Below are positions 35,418-44,315 of a DNA stretch of 64,000 bases, in pieces; the first letter of the stretch is position 1, and each line of letters opens with the position of its first letter. The notes beneath the pieces are model-generated. The model ran no database searches, was not told the origin of the DNA, and saw nothing but the letters and a program-made list of their open reading frames with translations. Both the position numbers and the translations under genes were made by a program. The DNA lies in the NCBI RefSeq assembly GCF_014701095.1, contig NZ_AP023439.1, positions 372,001 through 436,000 on the forward strand, written 5' to 3'. The stretch comes from Streptomyces tuirus. Lineage in GTDB: Bacteria; Actinomycetota; Actinomycetes; Streptomycetales; Streptomycetaceae.

Positions 35418-37310
35418 ATGCCTCTCCTCTCCCCTGCCTTCGATGCGTCCGGCCTGCGCGACTACGCCCACGACTGGGCGGTGGTCGACGTGGAGACATC
35501 AGGGCTGGTCGCCCGCCGCGACCGGGTCCTGTCCCTGGCCGTGGTGATTCTGGGGCCGGACGGGGAGCAGACGGACGAGTTCTCGACCCTTCTGGACCCC
35601 GGCTGCGATCCCGGACCGGTGCATGTCCACGGACTGACGGCCGAGCGGCTGCGCGGCGCCCCGGTCTTCGACCAGGTCGCCCCGCGGATCGCGGCGATGC
35701 TGCGGGACCGGGTGCTCGTCGCGCACAACGCCCAGTTCGACTACGACTTCCTCGCCCACGAGTTCGCCCGCGCCGGCACCGCGCTTCCGGTGGCCCGTCG
35801 CCTGTGCACCCTCGCGCTGAACCGGCGGGTCGATCCGCCGACCGAGGATCTCAGGCTGGGCACGCTCGCCGCCCATTACGGCGTCCGCCAGGTCAGGGCA
35901 CATGACGCCCTCGACGACACCCGGGTGCTGGCAGGCGTGCTGCGCGCCTCGCTGCGGGAGGCCGCGCGCCTCGAACTGCCGTTGCCGTTCGTGTCCTGTC
36001 CGCCTCGCCAGGACCCCCGGTTCGCACCCCGGACGCCCAAGACGCCGTGCGCCTACCGCAACCCGGGGCGGCCGGAACCGGGCGGGCCACTGGTGCAGGG
36101 CATGAAGGTGGCGATCACCGGCGAGACCCGGACGCCGCGCGCGGAGCTGGAGCGGCAGGCCGTCGAGGCCGGACTCAACGTCATTGGGTCCGTCAGCCGG
36201 CACACCAGCGCACTGGTCAGCAACGACACCTCGTCCGGCTCCGGCAAAGCGCGGCGCGCCCTGGCCGAGGGGGTGCCGGTGCTCGACGAGGCCACGTTCG
36301 TACGGCTGCTGGGGGACGTCCGGCCGGGGACACGGCACGAGCGGACGCCGAACGCGGAAACCCTGATCCCCTCACCCACGACGAGCCCTGCCACAGCCCT
36401 CGTCCCGCCGGTCCAGGAGCCCTCGGTCCCCACCCCGCCCCTCCCCGTCGGGGCGCCGTCGGCACCGTCCACGCCGCCGCGTACGACAGGCTCGGCCTCC
36501 CAGGACCGCCCCCTGTCCGGCCGACGCGTCCTGGCCCTCGGTGGCACGCACCCCGAGGCCGTCGCGGCCCGCGGCAGGATCGTCGAGCTCGGTGGGGCAG
36601 CGGCGATCAACCTCTCCGCGAGCGTCACCGACGTCGTGCTCCTGGAGGGCGGCGAGCGGGACCGCCGGATGAAGCGGATCACCGCCCTCGCGTTTCCCAC
36701 ACACGCGGCCACATGGCTCGACGCGCCGGTCATCACCCCGCTCCCCCGGCAGGGCGGCGGGCCGGCGGCACCCCTCGTCCTCCCGCGCGGCGGCGTCATC
36801 GACCTGCCGCAGCCGGGCTGCTCCTCCTCCGCGGTCCCCTGGACCGTCACCGCGGCCTGGGCGCAGCAGACGTCGTGCGAGATCGACGTGGTCGCTTTCG
36901 TCGTCGACGAGGACGAACAGGTCTGCTGCGACGAGGACTTCGTCTTCTACGGCGCGCCGGAGAATCCGGGCGGGACGGTGCGGCTGCACAGCGACGGGCC
37001 GACCGAGCAGACGATCGGCGTCGATCTCGCCGCCCTGCCGCCCTCGGCCCGCAAGGTCGTGGTCGCCGCCGCCATCGACGGCTCGCCCACCTTCGGCGAC
37101 GTCGGCGCGATCCACATCAGCTCCGGACCGGGCCCCAGTGCCGCGCCCCTGGCCCAGGCCACGCTGGACGCCGCGACCACCGAGCGCACCCTGCTGCTCG
37201 CCGAGCTCTACCGCCGCGGCCCGCTGTGGCGCCTCCGTACCGTGGGGCAGGGCTACGACCAGGGGCTGGGCGCCCTCGCCCGGGGCTACGGAGTGGACGT
37301 CTCCGACTGA
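35418..37310 (+). CDS. DEDDh exonuclease-BRCT-BRCT-TerD fusion protein
   Basis: The 630-residue protein starts with a DnaQ-like exonuclease (residues about 18-185; DVETSG, HNAQFDYDF and HDALDDTR carry the DEDDh residues). A BRCT domain (about 225-300, GMKVAITGETRTPRAELERQ) is followed by a Pro/Thr-rich linker and a second BRCT-like domain (about 370-445, RRVLALGGTHPEAVAARGRI). A TerD domain ends it (about 455-625; AFVVDEDEQVCCDEDFVFYG with the acidic calcium-binding pattern). TerD proteins belong to tellurite/stress systems; the nuclease and BRCT parts point to DNA damage. Other ter genes are absent from the window. Confidence 0.85.
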   Translation: MPLLSPAFDASGLRDYAHDWAVVDVETSGLVARRDRVLSLAVVILGPDGEQTDEFSTLLDPGCDPGPVHVHGLTAERLRGAPVFDQVAPRIAAMLRDRVLVAHNAQFDYDFLAHEFARAGTALPVARRLCTLALNRRVDPPTEDLRLGTLAAHYGVRQVRAHDALDDTRVLAGVLRASLREAARLELPLPFVSCPPRQDPRFAPRTPKTPCAYRNPGRPEPGGPLVQGMKVAITGETRTPRAELERQAVEAGLNVIGSVSRHTSALVSNDTSSGSGKARRALAEGVPVLDEATFVRLLGDVRPGTRHERTPNAETLIPSPTTSPATALVPPVQEPSVPTPPLPVGAPSAPSTPPRTTGSASQDRPLSGRRVLALGGTHPEAVAARGRIVELGGAAAINLSASVTDVVLLEGGERDRRMKRITALAFPTHAATWLDAPVITPLPRQGGGPAAPLVLPRGGVIDLPQPGCSSSAVPWTVTAAWAQQTSCEIDVVAFVVDEDEQVCCDEDFVFYGAPENPGGTVRLHSDGPTEQTIGVDLAALPPSARKVVVAAAIDGSPTFGDVGAIHISSGPGPSAAPLAQATLDAATTERTLLLAELYRRGPLWRLRTVGQGYDQGLGALARGYGVDVSD

Positions 37311-37481
37311 GCCACCTTGACCGCGAACAGACAGACACCGCAGCTCAGTTGCCCTGTCGGTGGAGATGATCACGGCGAGGTCTCGAAAGGTGGGGCGACC
37401 TCGCCGAGCGGGTTAGCATCGGGCAACACGCAGTACAACAGGACGTCTACGGCAAGCGACCCGAAGGGGCCCGGAAACCCG

Positions 37482-39422
37482 ATGCCGGTCAAGGTCAGCG
37501 TCATCGTCCCCGTGTACAACCCGGGGATCTACATCGAGGACTGCATCTCCTCGCTGCAGCGGCAGTCGCTGCCTCCCGACGAGTTCGAGGTGATCTTCGT
37601 CGACGACGGCTCGACCGACGAGACCCCGGCCCGGCTCGACGCGCTCGCCGCCGAGGACCCCCGGATGAAGGTCATCCACCAGGAGAACTCCGGCTGGTCG
37701 GGCAAGCCCCGCAACGTCGGCATCGAGGCCTCCCGGGGCGAGTTCGTGATGTTCGTCGACAACGACGACTATCTGGGCGACGAGGCCCTGGAGCGGATGT
37801 ACGACTACGGCACGGCCAACGGCGCCGACGTCGTCGTGGGCAAGATGGCCGGCAAGAACCGCGGGGTACCGGTGGAGCTGTTCCGCCGCAACCACCCGCG
37901 TGCCACCGTCGAGAACGCCCCGCTCATCGACAGCCTCACCCCGCACAAGATGGTCCGCCGGGCCTTCCTGGACCGCATCGGCCTGCGCTTTCCCGAGGGC
38001 AGACGGCGCCTGGAGGACCACGTCTTCATCGCGGAGGCGTATCTGCGCGCGGAGAACGTCTCCGTGCTCAGCGACTACGTCTGCTACTACCACATCCGGC
38101 GGGACGACGGCTCCAACGCCGGCTTCGAACGCTTCGACCCCGTCGGCTACTTCAAGAACCTGCGCGAGGCCCTCGACGTCGTCGAGCAGTACACGGAGCC
38201 AGGTCCGGTGCGGGACCGGCTGTTCCGGCGCTGGCTGCGCGTGGAGATGGTCGAGCGGCTGCGGGCCCGGCGCCTGCTGAACCTGCCGGACGACTACCGC
38301 CGCGAGCTGTTCGGGGAGATCCACGAGGTCGTCGTCGAGCGCTTCGGGCCCGGTGTCGCGGCCGGTCTGCAGCCGACGCAGCAGGTCATCGCCGCGCTGA
38401 CGGCGGCCGACCGGTACGACGACGTGGTGGCCTTCGCGGAGTGGGAGGCGGGTGTCGCCCCCATGGCGGCCCCCGGGGACATCGAGTGGCGCGACGGTTC
38501 GCTCCGTATCGGCCTCACGGCCGAGTACCTGTCCGGCGGCGAGCCGATGCTGTTCCCCGCCGACGCCGAGGCCGCACCGCTGACCGATGTGCCGAAGGAC
38601 GTGACCGAGGCGGTGCGCTGGGTGGCGTCGGAGACCGCCGCGCGGTTCGGGCAGGCCACGGCCGATCTGCTGCTGCGGGAGCGCACCAGCGCCGCCCAGT
38701 ACTTCCAGCCGGTGGAGTTCACCCGCGAGGCCGTGCCGGTCGGGGACGGCGAGGAGGTCCGGCTGGTGCTGCGGGGGACGGCCACGGTCGACCCGGGTGT
38801 CCTGCCGCGTGACGGCGCCTGGGACGTACTCGTCCGGGTGAAGTCGGGCGGCTGGACCAAGGAGTGCAGGCTGGGCCCGGCGCCCCGGGAGGACCGGCCC
38901 ACGCCCCTTGCGGGGGTCGTCGGCGACCGCCCGGTCCTGCCGTACTGGACCACACCGCACGGCAATCTCTCCCTGGAGCTCGGCGCGCGCGGCAAGCGGC
39001 TCGGGCTGGGCCGCGTGCAACCGGGGAACGTCACCGTCTCCGGCGACCGGTTCCGGGTGCTGCTCCCGGTGCACGTCCCGGTCGATTCACAGGTGCGGCT
39101 GAGGTTCGTCTCCTCCCGCCGGATCCTGGAGACGCCGGGCACGCTCTCCCCCGACGCCGACCGGCCGGGCGCGGTCCTGGAGGGGGTCCTGCCCGAGGAT
39201 CTCTCGGACGACGTCTGGCGGGTGGCGGTGTGCCCGAACCCGGGCTCCGACCAGGCCCGCTTCGCCGGTCTGCCGTTCGCCCTGCGCGCCGGGGGCGGAA
39301 GCGTGCTGGTGACGCCGGCGCCGGGGCCCGGTGTCGCGCTGCGGCTGGCCCGGCGCGCCCGGCGGGTGCTCGGCACCGCGCGCCGGAAGGTCAATTCCCG
39401 TATCAGGAACGGAGGGCGGTGA
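37482..39422 (+). CDS. TarS-like GT2 glycosyltransferase for wall polymer decoration
   Basis: The 646-residue protein has an N-terminal GT2 domain (VSVIVPVYNPGIYIEDCISS, FVDDGSTDETP, MFVDNDDYLG as DxD, RRRLEDHVFIAEAYL with the catalytic acid) followed by a helical linker and a long C-terminal beta-rich half with immunoglobulin-like text. This architecture is that of TarS-type teichoic-acid glycosyltransferases. rmlC follows by 4 bases, so it probably transfers rhamnose or a related sugar onto a wall polymer. ATG 37482 begins the GT2 fold directly; an ORF extension to 37317 looks non-coding. Confidence 0.83.
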   Translation: MPVKVSVIVPVYNPGIYIEDCISSLQRQSLPPDEFEVIFVDDGSTDETPARLDALAAEDPRMKVIHQENSGWSGKPRNVGIEASRGEFVMFVDNDDYLGDEALERMYDYGTANGADVVVGKMAGKNRGVPVELFRRNHPRATVENAPLIDSLTPHKMVRRAFLDRIGLRFPEGRRRLEDHVFIAEAYLRAENVSVLSDYVCYYHIRRDDGSNAGFERFDPVGYFKNLREALDVVEQYTEPGPVRDRLFRRWLRVEMVERLRARRLLNLPDDYRRELFGEIHEVVVERFGPGVAAGLQPTQQVIAALTAADRYDDVVAFAEWEAGVAPMAAPGDIEWRDGSLRIGLTAEYLSGGEPMLFPADAEAAPLTDVPKDVTEAVRWVASETAARFGQATADLLLRERTSAAQYFQPVEFTREAVPVGDGEEVRLVLRGTATVDPGVLPRDGAWDVLVRVKSGGWTKECRLGPAPREDRPTPLAGVVGDRPVLPYWTTPHGNLSLELGARGKRLGLGRVQPGNVTVSGDRFRVLLPVHVPVDSQVRLRFVSSRRILETPGTLSPDADRPGAVLEGVLPEDLSDDVWRVAVCPNPGSDQARFAGLPFALRAGGGSVLVTPAPGPGVALRLARRARRVLGTARRKVNSRIRNGGR

Positions 39423-39426
39423 CGGC

Positions 39427-40032
39427 ATGCGACCGCTGGGGATAGCGGGCTCCTGGGTACTGGAGCCCAAGGTCTTCCCGGACGACCGGGGCAGCTTCCA
39501 CGAGTGGTACCGCGGTGCGGAGTTCCGCGAGGCGACGGGACACGACCTGTCCCTGGCCCAGGCCAACTGCTCGGTCTCGCGGCGGGGCGTGCTGCGGGGT
39601 GTGCACTTCGCCGACGTGCCGCCCGGCCAGGCCAAGTACGTCACATGCGTCCGCGGTGCCGTCCTGGACGTGGTGATCGACATCCGCGTCGGCTCCCCCA
39701 CCTACGGGACGTGGGAAGCCGTACGGCTCGACGACGACACGCGGCACGCGGTGTTCCTCGCGGAGGGCCTCGGTCACGCCTTCATGGCCCTCACGGATGA
39801 CGCGACGGTGGTCTACCTGTGCTCGGAGGGCTATGCCCCGGGCCGTGAACACGGCATCCACCCCCTGGACCCGGCCCTGGGCATCGAGTGGCCCGAGGGC
39901 ATCACCCCGCTTCTGTCCCCCAAGGACGAGCAGGCCCCGACCCTGGCCGAGGCGGAACGCCAGGGACTCCTGCCCTCCTACGAGGCCTGTGCGGCGTACT
40001 ACGAGAAGCTGCGGAGCGGGCAAGGGGCGTAG
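39427..40032 (+). CDS. rmlC: dTDP-4-dehydrorhamnose 3,5-epimerase
   Basis: The 201-residue cupin has the family signature: FPDDRGSFHEWYR, LAQANCSVSRRGVLRGVHF (active-site His), VVIDIRVGSPTYGTW and VFLAEGLGHAFMALTDDATVVY. It is RmlC of the dTDP-L-rhamnose pathway, acting after RmlB and before RmlD, both encoded on the opposite strand of this locus. It starts 4 bases after the glycosyltransferase stop. A 14-base perfect hairpin follows. Confidence 0.9.
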   Translation: MRPLGIAGSWVLEPKVFPDDRGSFHEWYRGAEFREATGHDLSLAQANCSVSRRGVLRGVHFADVPPGQAKYVTCVRGAVLDVVIDIRVGSPTYGTWEAVRLDDDTRHAVFLAEGLGHAFMALTDDATVVYLCSEGYAPGREHGIHPLDPALGIEWPEGITPLLSPKDEQAPTLAEAERQGLLPSYEACAAYYEKLRSGQGA

Positions 40033-40058
40033 GCCCTCGGCACGGCCCCGGACACACG

Positions 40059-40091
40059 GCAGGCCCGGACGCGATCGGCGTCCGGGCCTGC
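40059..40091 (+). terminator. hairpin terminator of the plus-strand operon
   Basis: A perfect 14-base stem (GCAGGCCCGGACGC with GCGTCCGGGCCTGC) and a 5-base loop, 26 bases after rmlC. Confidence 0.75.
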
Positions 40092-40136
40092 GCTGCGTGA
40101 AGGCCGGAGTGGGCCTCGGCGCCGGCCGCCCCCGGG

Positions 40137-40166
40137 CGCTAGCCCGGCGCATTCGCCGGGCTAGCG
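40137..40166 (-). terminator. hairpin terminator of the minus-strand operon, containing a stop codon
   Basis: A perfect 13-base stem (CGCTAGCCCGGCG with CGCCGGGCTAGCG) and CATT loop. It contains the TAG stop of the methyltransferase gene, so translation and termination meet here. Confidence 0.7.
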
Positions 40167-40964
40167 GCTCACGCCGACCTGCTGCAGGGCCTTGCGCAGG
40201 GGCTCCCAGCCGATGGAGCGGGGCAGGCCGCGGTTGCGGGCCTGGGTGAGGGGGCGCCAGAAGCCCGCTTCCAGGAGCGCCTCGGGGCGGACCGCGCCAG
40301 CCCGCTCCAGGATCGCCTCGGGGACCTTCTGCGGGTCGGGGATCTTGTACTCGGCCATGATCTCGTCGTACTTGTCGTGCAGGACCCGGTTGTCCGGGTC
40401 GGCGCCGAAGACGACCAGCTGGCCGGTGGGGGCGGTGTCCACCTGCACCGTGACCAGGTCGGGGCGGTAGCGCGCCAGCACCTCGGTGATCTTGTAGACG
40501 TCACCGGTCCAGGCGTTGGTGTGCCGGTCCCGGGCCGCCTCGTCCACGCTGCGCGGCAGCATGTCGTCGAGGACGATGACACTGCCCCAGTCCGAGTACT
40601 TCTCGACGTTCATGAAGTCGCGCAGAGCGAACTCGAACAGGTGCATGCCGTCGATGAACGACAGGTCCAGCGTCGCCTTGCGCCAGTACCCGATCGGGCT
40701 GCGGCCACGGCGCAGGTTGCGCAGCGGGTGACGGCCGCCCTTGAGGTGCTGGAGGGGGTTGTCACGCGCGAAGAAGTCGTCGCTGGTGGCCTTCACCAGG
40801 TGGACGTCGCACCGCAGCTCCGAGACCACCTTGAAGGCGGGGTCGATCGCGATGCTGGGGACGCGGGACAGCGTCAGGCTGCGCCCGTCGTTGACGCCGA
40901 TCTCCAGGTAGTTGCGATTGGCGCTGACCTTGTGCAGTTCCCGGAGGAACTCATGGCGTTTCAC
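40161..40964 (-). CDS. class I SAM-dependent methyltransferase (Methyltransf_24 type)
   Basis: The 267-residue protein has the SAM-binding pattern NYLEIGVNDGRSLTLS and the later LDLSFIDGMHLFEFALRDF and SVIVLDDMLPR blocks typical of class I Methyltransf_24 proteins. It is the last gene of the rmlA-rmlB-rmlD operon and overlaps rmlD by 14 bases. It probably methylates the deoxysugar or the glycan at this locus; the acceptor is inferred only from context. Confidence 0.8.
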   Translation of the reverse strand: MKRHEFLRELHKVSANRNYLEIGVNDGRSLTLSRVPSIAIDPAFKVVSELRCDVHLVKATSDDFFARDNPLQHLKGGRHPLRNLRRGRSPIGYWRKATLDLSFIDGMHLFEFALRDFMNVEKYSDWGSVIVLDDMLPRSVDEAARDRHTNAWTGDVYKITEVLARYRPDLVTVQVDTAPTGQLVVFGADPDNRVLHDKYDEIMAEYKIPDPQKVPEAILERAGAVRPEALLEAGFWRPLTQARNRGLPRSIGWEPLRKALQQVGVSR

Positions 40965-41838
40965 GAGGAAGACCTTCCTTGCGGATGCGGGGCAGTGCTT
41001 CGTGCAGGGCGGAGCGCCAGTCGCGCGGCAGCGGCAGGCCGATCTCCTGCCAACGGCGGTGCGCCAGGGCGCTGTACGCCGGGCGGGGCGCGGGCCGGGG
41101 GAAGGCCGCGCTGCTGGTGGGGCGCACCCGGTCCGGGTCGGCGCCGATGAGGGAGAACACCTCGCGTGCGAGGTCGCACCAGGTGGCCTCGCCGGAGTTG
41201 GTCGCGTGGAAGACGCCGTGCGCCTCGGGGCCGAGCCGGGGGCCGAGGTCGGCGATCCGCTCGGCGACGTCCGCGCTCCAGGTGGGCTGCCCGCGCTGGT
41301 CGTCGACGACGTCGAGGGTGTCCCGGCGGGCTTCCAGTCCGATCATGGTGCGGACGAAGCTGGAGCCGTGGACGCCGTAGAGCCACGCCGTGCGCAGCAC
41401 CGCGCTCGCCCCGGGGAGTTCCTCCAGCACGGCCCGCTCCCCGGCCAGCTTGGTGCGGCCGTAGGCGGTGCGGGGGCCGGTCGGGTGGTCCTCCGGGTAG
41501 GGGGTGGTGCGGGCCTCGCCGGAGAAGACGTAGTCCGTGGAGACATGGATCAGGCGGGCGTCGTGCGCGGCGCAGGCCCGGGCCAGCAGGCGGGGGCCGT
41601 CGCCGTTGATCTCCAGGGCGCGGGCCTCGTCGGTCTCGGCGTCGTCGACGGCCGTGTAGGCGGCGCAGTTCACGACCACGTCGGGGCGGTGCTCCCGTAC
41701 GGCGGAGTCGACGGCTGTGGGGCCGGTGATGTCCAGGGCCGCGCGGTCGAGGCCGACGGCGGTCTCACCGCGGCGCGTGAGTTCCTCGACGACGTCCCGG
41801 CCGAGCATCCCGCCCGCGCCGGTGATCAGCCACCTCAT
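40951..41838 (-). CDS. rmlD: dTDP-4-dehydrorhamnose reductase
   Basis: The 295-residue extended SDR has MRWLITGAGGMLGRDVVEEL, NCAAYTAVDDAETD, HVSTDYVFSGE and the YGRTKLAGE catalytic Tyr-x3-Lys. It gives dTDP-L-rhamnose with NAD(P)H. The start overlaps the end of rmlB by 4 bases, a coupled arrangement. Confidence 0.9.
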   Translation of the reverse strand: MRWLITGAGGMLGRDVVEELTRRGETAVGLDRAALDITGPTAVDSAVREHRPDVVVNCAAYTAVDDAETDEARALEINGDGPRLLARACAAHDARLIHVSTDYVFSGEARTTPYPEDHPTGPRTAYGRTKLAGERAVLEELPGASAVLRTAWLYGVHGSSFVRTMIGLEARRDTLDVVDDQRGQPTWSADVAERIADLGPRLGPEAHGVFHATNSGEATWCDLAREVFSLIGADPDRVRPTSSAAFPRPAPRPAYSALAHRRWQEIGLPLPRDWRSALHEALPRIRKEGLPRETP

Positions 41839-42815
41839 GCCCGCTCCTGGGCGACACGCTGCTTCAGGGGCTCCCACCAGGCCCGGTTGTCGCGGTACCA
41901 GGCGACGGTCTCGGCGAGGCCGGTGGTGAAGTCGTGGCGGGGGCGGTAGCCCAGTTCGTCGCGGGCCTTGGAGCAGTCGACGGAGTAGCGCAGGTCGTGG
42001 CCCTTGCGGTCCTCGACGTACTGCACCCGGTCCCAGTCCGCTCCGCAGGCCTCCAGGAGCAGGCCGGTGAGTTCCTTGTTGGTGAGCTCGGTGCCGCCGC
42101 CGATGTTGTAGACCTCGCCGGGCCGGCCCTTGGTGCGGGCGAGGTCGACGCCCTGGCAGTGGTCGTCGACGTGCAGCCAGTCGCGGATGTTGCGGCCCTC
42201 GCCGTACAGCGGCACCGTGTGGCCGTCGAGGAGGTTGGTGACGAACAGCGGGATGACCTTCTCGGGGAACTGGTGCGGGCCGTAGTTGTTGGAGCAGCGC
42301 GTGACGCGCACGTCCAGGCCGTGGGTGCGGTGATAGGCCAGCGCGAGCAGGTCGGAGGAGGCTTTGGAGGCCGAGTACGGCGAGTTCGGCTGGAGCGGGT
42401 GGTCCTCGGGCCACGAGCCGGTCTCGATGGAGCCGTAGACCTCGTCGGTGGAGACGTGCACGAACGGGCCCGTGCCGTGGCGCAGAGCGGCGTCCAGCAG
42501 GGTCTGGGTGCCGAGGACGTTGGTGCGGACGAAGTCGGCGGCGCCGCTGATCGAGCGGTCGACGTGGGACTCGGCGGCGAAGTGCACGACTTGGTCCGTG
42601 TCGGCCATCAGCTTGTCGACGAGTTCGGCGTCGCAGATGTCGCCCTGCACGAACTCCAGTCGCGGGTGGGTCAGTTCGAGGTTGTCCAGGGTGCCGGCGT
42701 AGGTGAGCTTGTCCAGCACGGTGATGCGCGGCGCGTCGGGCGCGTCCGAGGCGAGCAGGGCCCGGACGTAGCGGGAGCCAATGAACCCGGCGGCGCCGGT
42801 GACGAGGAGGTTCAT
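41835..42815 (-). CDS. rmlB: dTDP-glucose 4,6-dehydratase
   Basis: The 326-residue extended SDR has the NAD motif VTGAAGFIGSRYVRALL, the HFAAESHVDRSI segment, HVSTDEVYG, and the catalytic YSASKASSD. RmlB makes dTDP-4-keto-6-deoxyglucose. It overlaps rmlA and rmlD by 4 bases each, so the three are translated as one unit. Confidence 0.92.
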   Translation of the reverse strand: MNLLVTGAAGFIGSRYVRALLASDAPDAPRITVLDKLTYAGTLDNLELTHPRLEFVQGDICDAELVDKLMADTDQVVHFAAESHVDRSISGAADFVRTNVLGTQTLLDAALRHGTGPFVHVSTDEVYGSIETGSWPEDHPLQPNSPYSASKASSDLLALAYHRTHGLDVRVTRCSNNYGPHQFPEKVIPLFVTNLLDGHTVPLYGEGRNIRDWLHVDDHCQGVDLARTKGRPGEVYNIGGGTELTNKELTGLLLEACGADWDRVQYVEDRKGHDLRYSVDCSKARDELGYRPRHDFTTGLAETVAWYRDNRAWWEPLKQRVAQERA

Positions 42816-43879
42816 GAAGTGATCTGCACCTTGCTGTGATCTCCGAGGACGAGACGGTGGGCGCTGGGGACGCTGGGGGCGGGGGTCACCTCCACGTGCC
42901 GGCCGATCAGGGAGGCCTCGATGCGGCCGACGCCCTGGATCGAGGAGTCCCGCAGCACGATGGAGAACTCCAGCTCGCTGTCGGTGATCCGGCAGTTCTC
43001 CGCGACGGAGGTGAAGGGGCCGACGTAGGAGTTGCGGACGACGGTGCCCGAGCCGATGACGACGGGTCCGACGACACGGGAGTTGACGATCCGCGCGCCC
43101 TCCTCCAGCACGACGCGCCCGATGGTCTCCGAGGCGTCGTCCACCTCGCCGTCGATGCGGCGCTCCATGGCTTCGAGGACCGTGCGGTTCACCTCGAGCA
43201 TGTCGCCGACGTTGCCGGTGTCCTTCCAGTAGCCCTTGATGACCGTGGAGCGCACGTCGGCGCGGGTGTCGATCAGGTGCTGGATGGCGTGGGTGATCTC
43301 CAGTTCGCCACGCCAGGAGGGTTCGATGGCGCGGACCGCCTCGTGGATGAGGGGCGTGAACATGTAGACGCCGACCAGCGCGAGGTCGCTCTTGGGCTGG
43401 TCGGGCTTCTCCTCCAGGCCGATCACCTGGCCGGACGGGCCGAGTTCGGCGACACCGAAGGCGCGGGGGTCGGCCACGCGTGTGAGCAGGATCTGGGCGT
43501 CGGGCCGGTTGCCGCGGAACTCCTCGACGAGGCCGGTGATGCCGCCGACGATGAAGTTGTCGCCGAGGTACATCACGAAGTCGTCGTCACCGAGGTAGTC
43601 CCGGGCGATCAGCACCGCGTGGGCCAGCCCGAGGGGCCGCTCCTGGGGGATGTAGGTGACCTCGAGGCCGAACTTCGACCCGTCCCCGACCGCTTCCTCG
43701 ATCTCCTCGGCGGTCTCCCCGACGATCATGCCGACATCGGTGATGCCGGCCTCGGCGATCGACTCCAACCCGTAGAAGAGCACGGCCTTGTTGGCCACGG
43801 GCACCAGTTGCTTGGCCGACGTGTGCGTGATCGGCCTCAGTCTTGTTCCTGCGCCGCCGGACAGCACGAGAGCCTTCAT
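42812..43879 (-). CDS. rmlA: glucose-1-phosphate thymidylyltransferase (long form)
   Basis: The 355-residue enzyme starts with the nucleotidyltransferase motif MKALVLSGGAGTRLRPIT and shows YLGDNFIVGG, GLEEKPDQPKSD and GYWKDTGN. It has a C-terminal left-handed beta-helix extension (IGRVVLEEGARIVNSRVVGP onwards), as in the StrD-type long enzymes of actinomycetes rather than the short RmlA. The ATG at 43879 is chosen over GTG 43888 because AAGGTGAG lies four bases upstream of it. First gene of the minus-strand operon. Confidence 0.9.
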   Translation of the reverse strand: MKALVLSGGAGTRLRPITHTSAKQLVPVANKAVLFYGLESIAEAGITDVGMIVGETAEEIEEAVGDGSKFGLEVTYIPQERPLGLAHAVLIARDYLGDDDFVMYLGDNFIVGGITGLVEEFRGNRPDAQILLTRVADPRAFGVAELGPSGQVIGLEEKPDQPKSDLALVGVYMFTPLIHEAVRAIEPSWRGELEITHAIQHLIDTRADVRSTVIKGYWKDTGNVGDMLEVNRTVLEAMERRIDGEVDDASETIGRVVLEEGARIVNSRVVGPVVIGSGTVVRNSYVGPFTSVAENCRITDSELEFSIVLRDSSIQGVGRIEASLIGRHVEVTPAPSVPSAHRLVLGDHSKVQITS

Positions 43880-43983
43880 TCGGCTCACCTTAGTCGTGAT
43901 CCGGCGGATGTGAACATCACTTCTTTTAGTTGTCGATGCGCGGAGTTACTCGGATCGACACCGCGCGGTCCACTGGTGGGATA

Positions 43984-44166
43984 TCAGTCCTCACCCCGGA
44001 CGATGTTCCACTCCGCCCCGGAGTGTCCCACTCCGGGCGTGGTCCGGTCCTCGACGGCGGGGAGGCAGGTGCGCAGCGCGGCCTTTCCGCGCAGACGGCG
44101 TGCCTTCGACCAGCCGGTCTCCTGCTGACGGACGACGGGCTTCTCACGGGTGTCCATGGACTCCAC
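43984..44166 (-). CDS. small hypothetical protein (about 60 residues)
   Basis: In a 435-base gap, this ORF has about 88% G or C at third codon positions, as real genes here do, and AAGGA before GTG 44166 (ATG 44157 is the alternative). The product is basic in the middle (SKARRLRGKAALRT) and ends SGAEWNIVRGED, without signal peptide, membrane span or known domain. I do not recognise it. It lies 104 bases before rmlA on the same strand and could share its transcript. The rest of the gap holds no gene. Confidence 0.5.
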   Translation of the reverse strand: MESMDTREKPVVRQQETGWSKARRLRGKAALRTCLPAVEDRTTPGVGHSGAEWNIVRGED

Positions 44167-44315
44167 GACTCATCATCTTCCTTCTGCTTCCGCTGCCGTT
44201 CGGGTCCCCAGTGAAAAACCGAACAAACCCGGACCGAACCACCTGTGCCGAACTCCCTTGCTCCGGGCCGGGGGTTCAGTGGACCTGTGCGGAAGATGCG
44301 TCCGGAACGCGCCCG

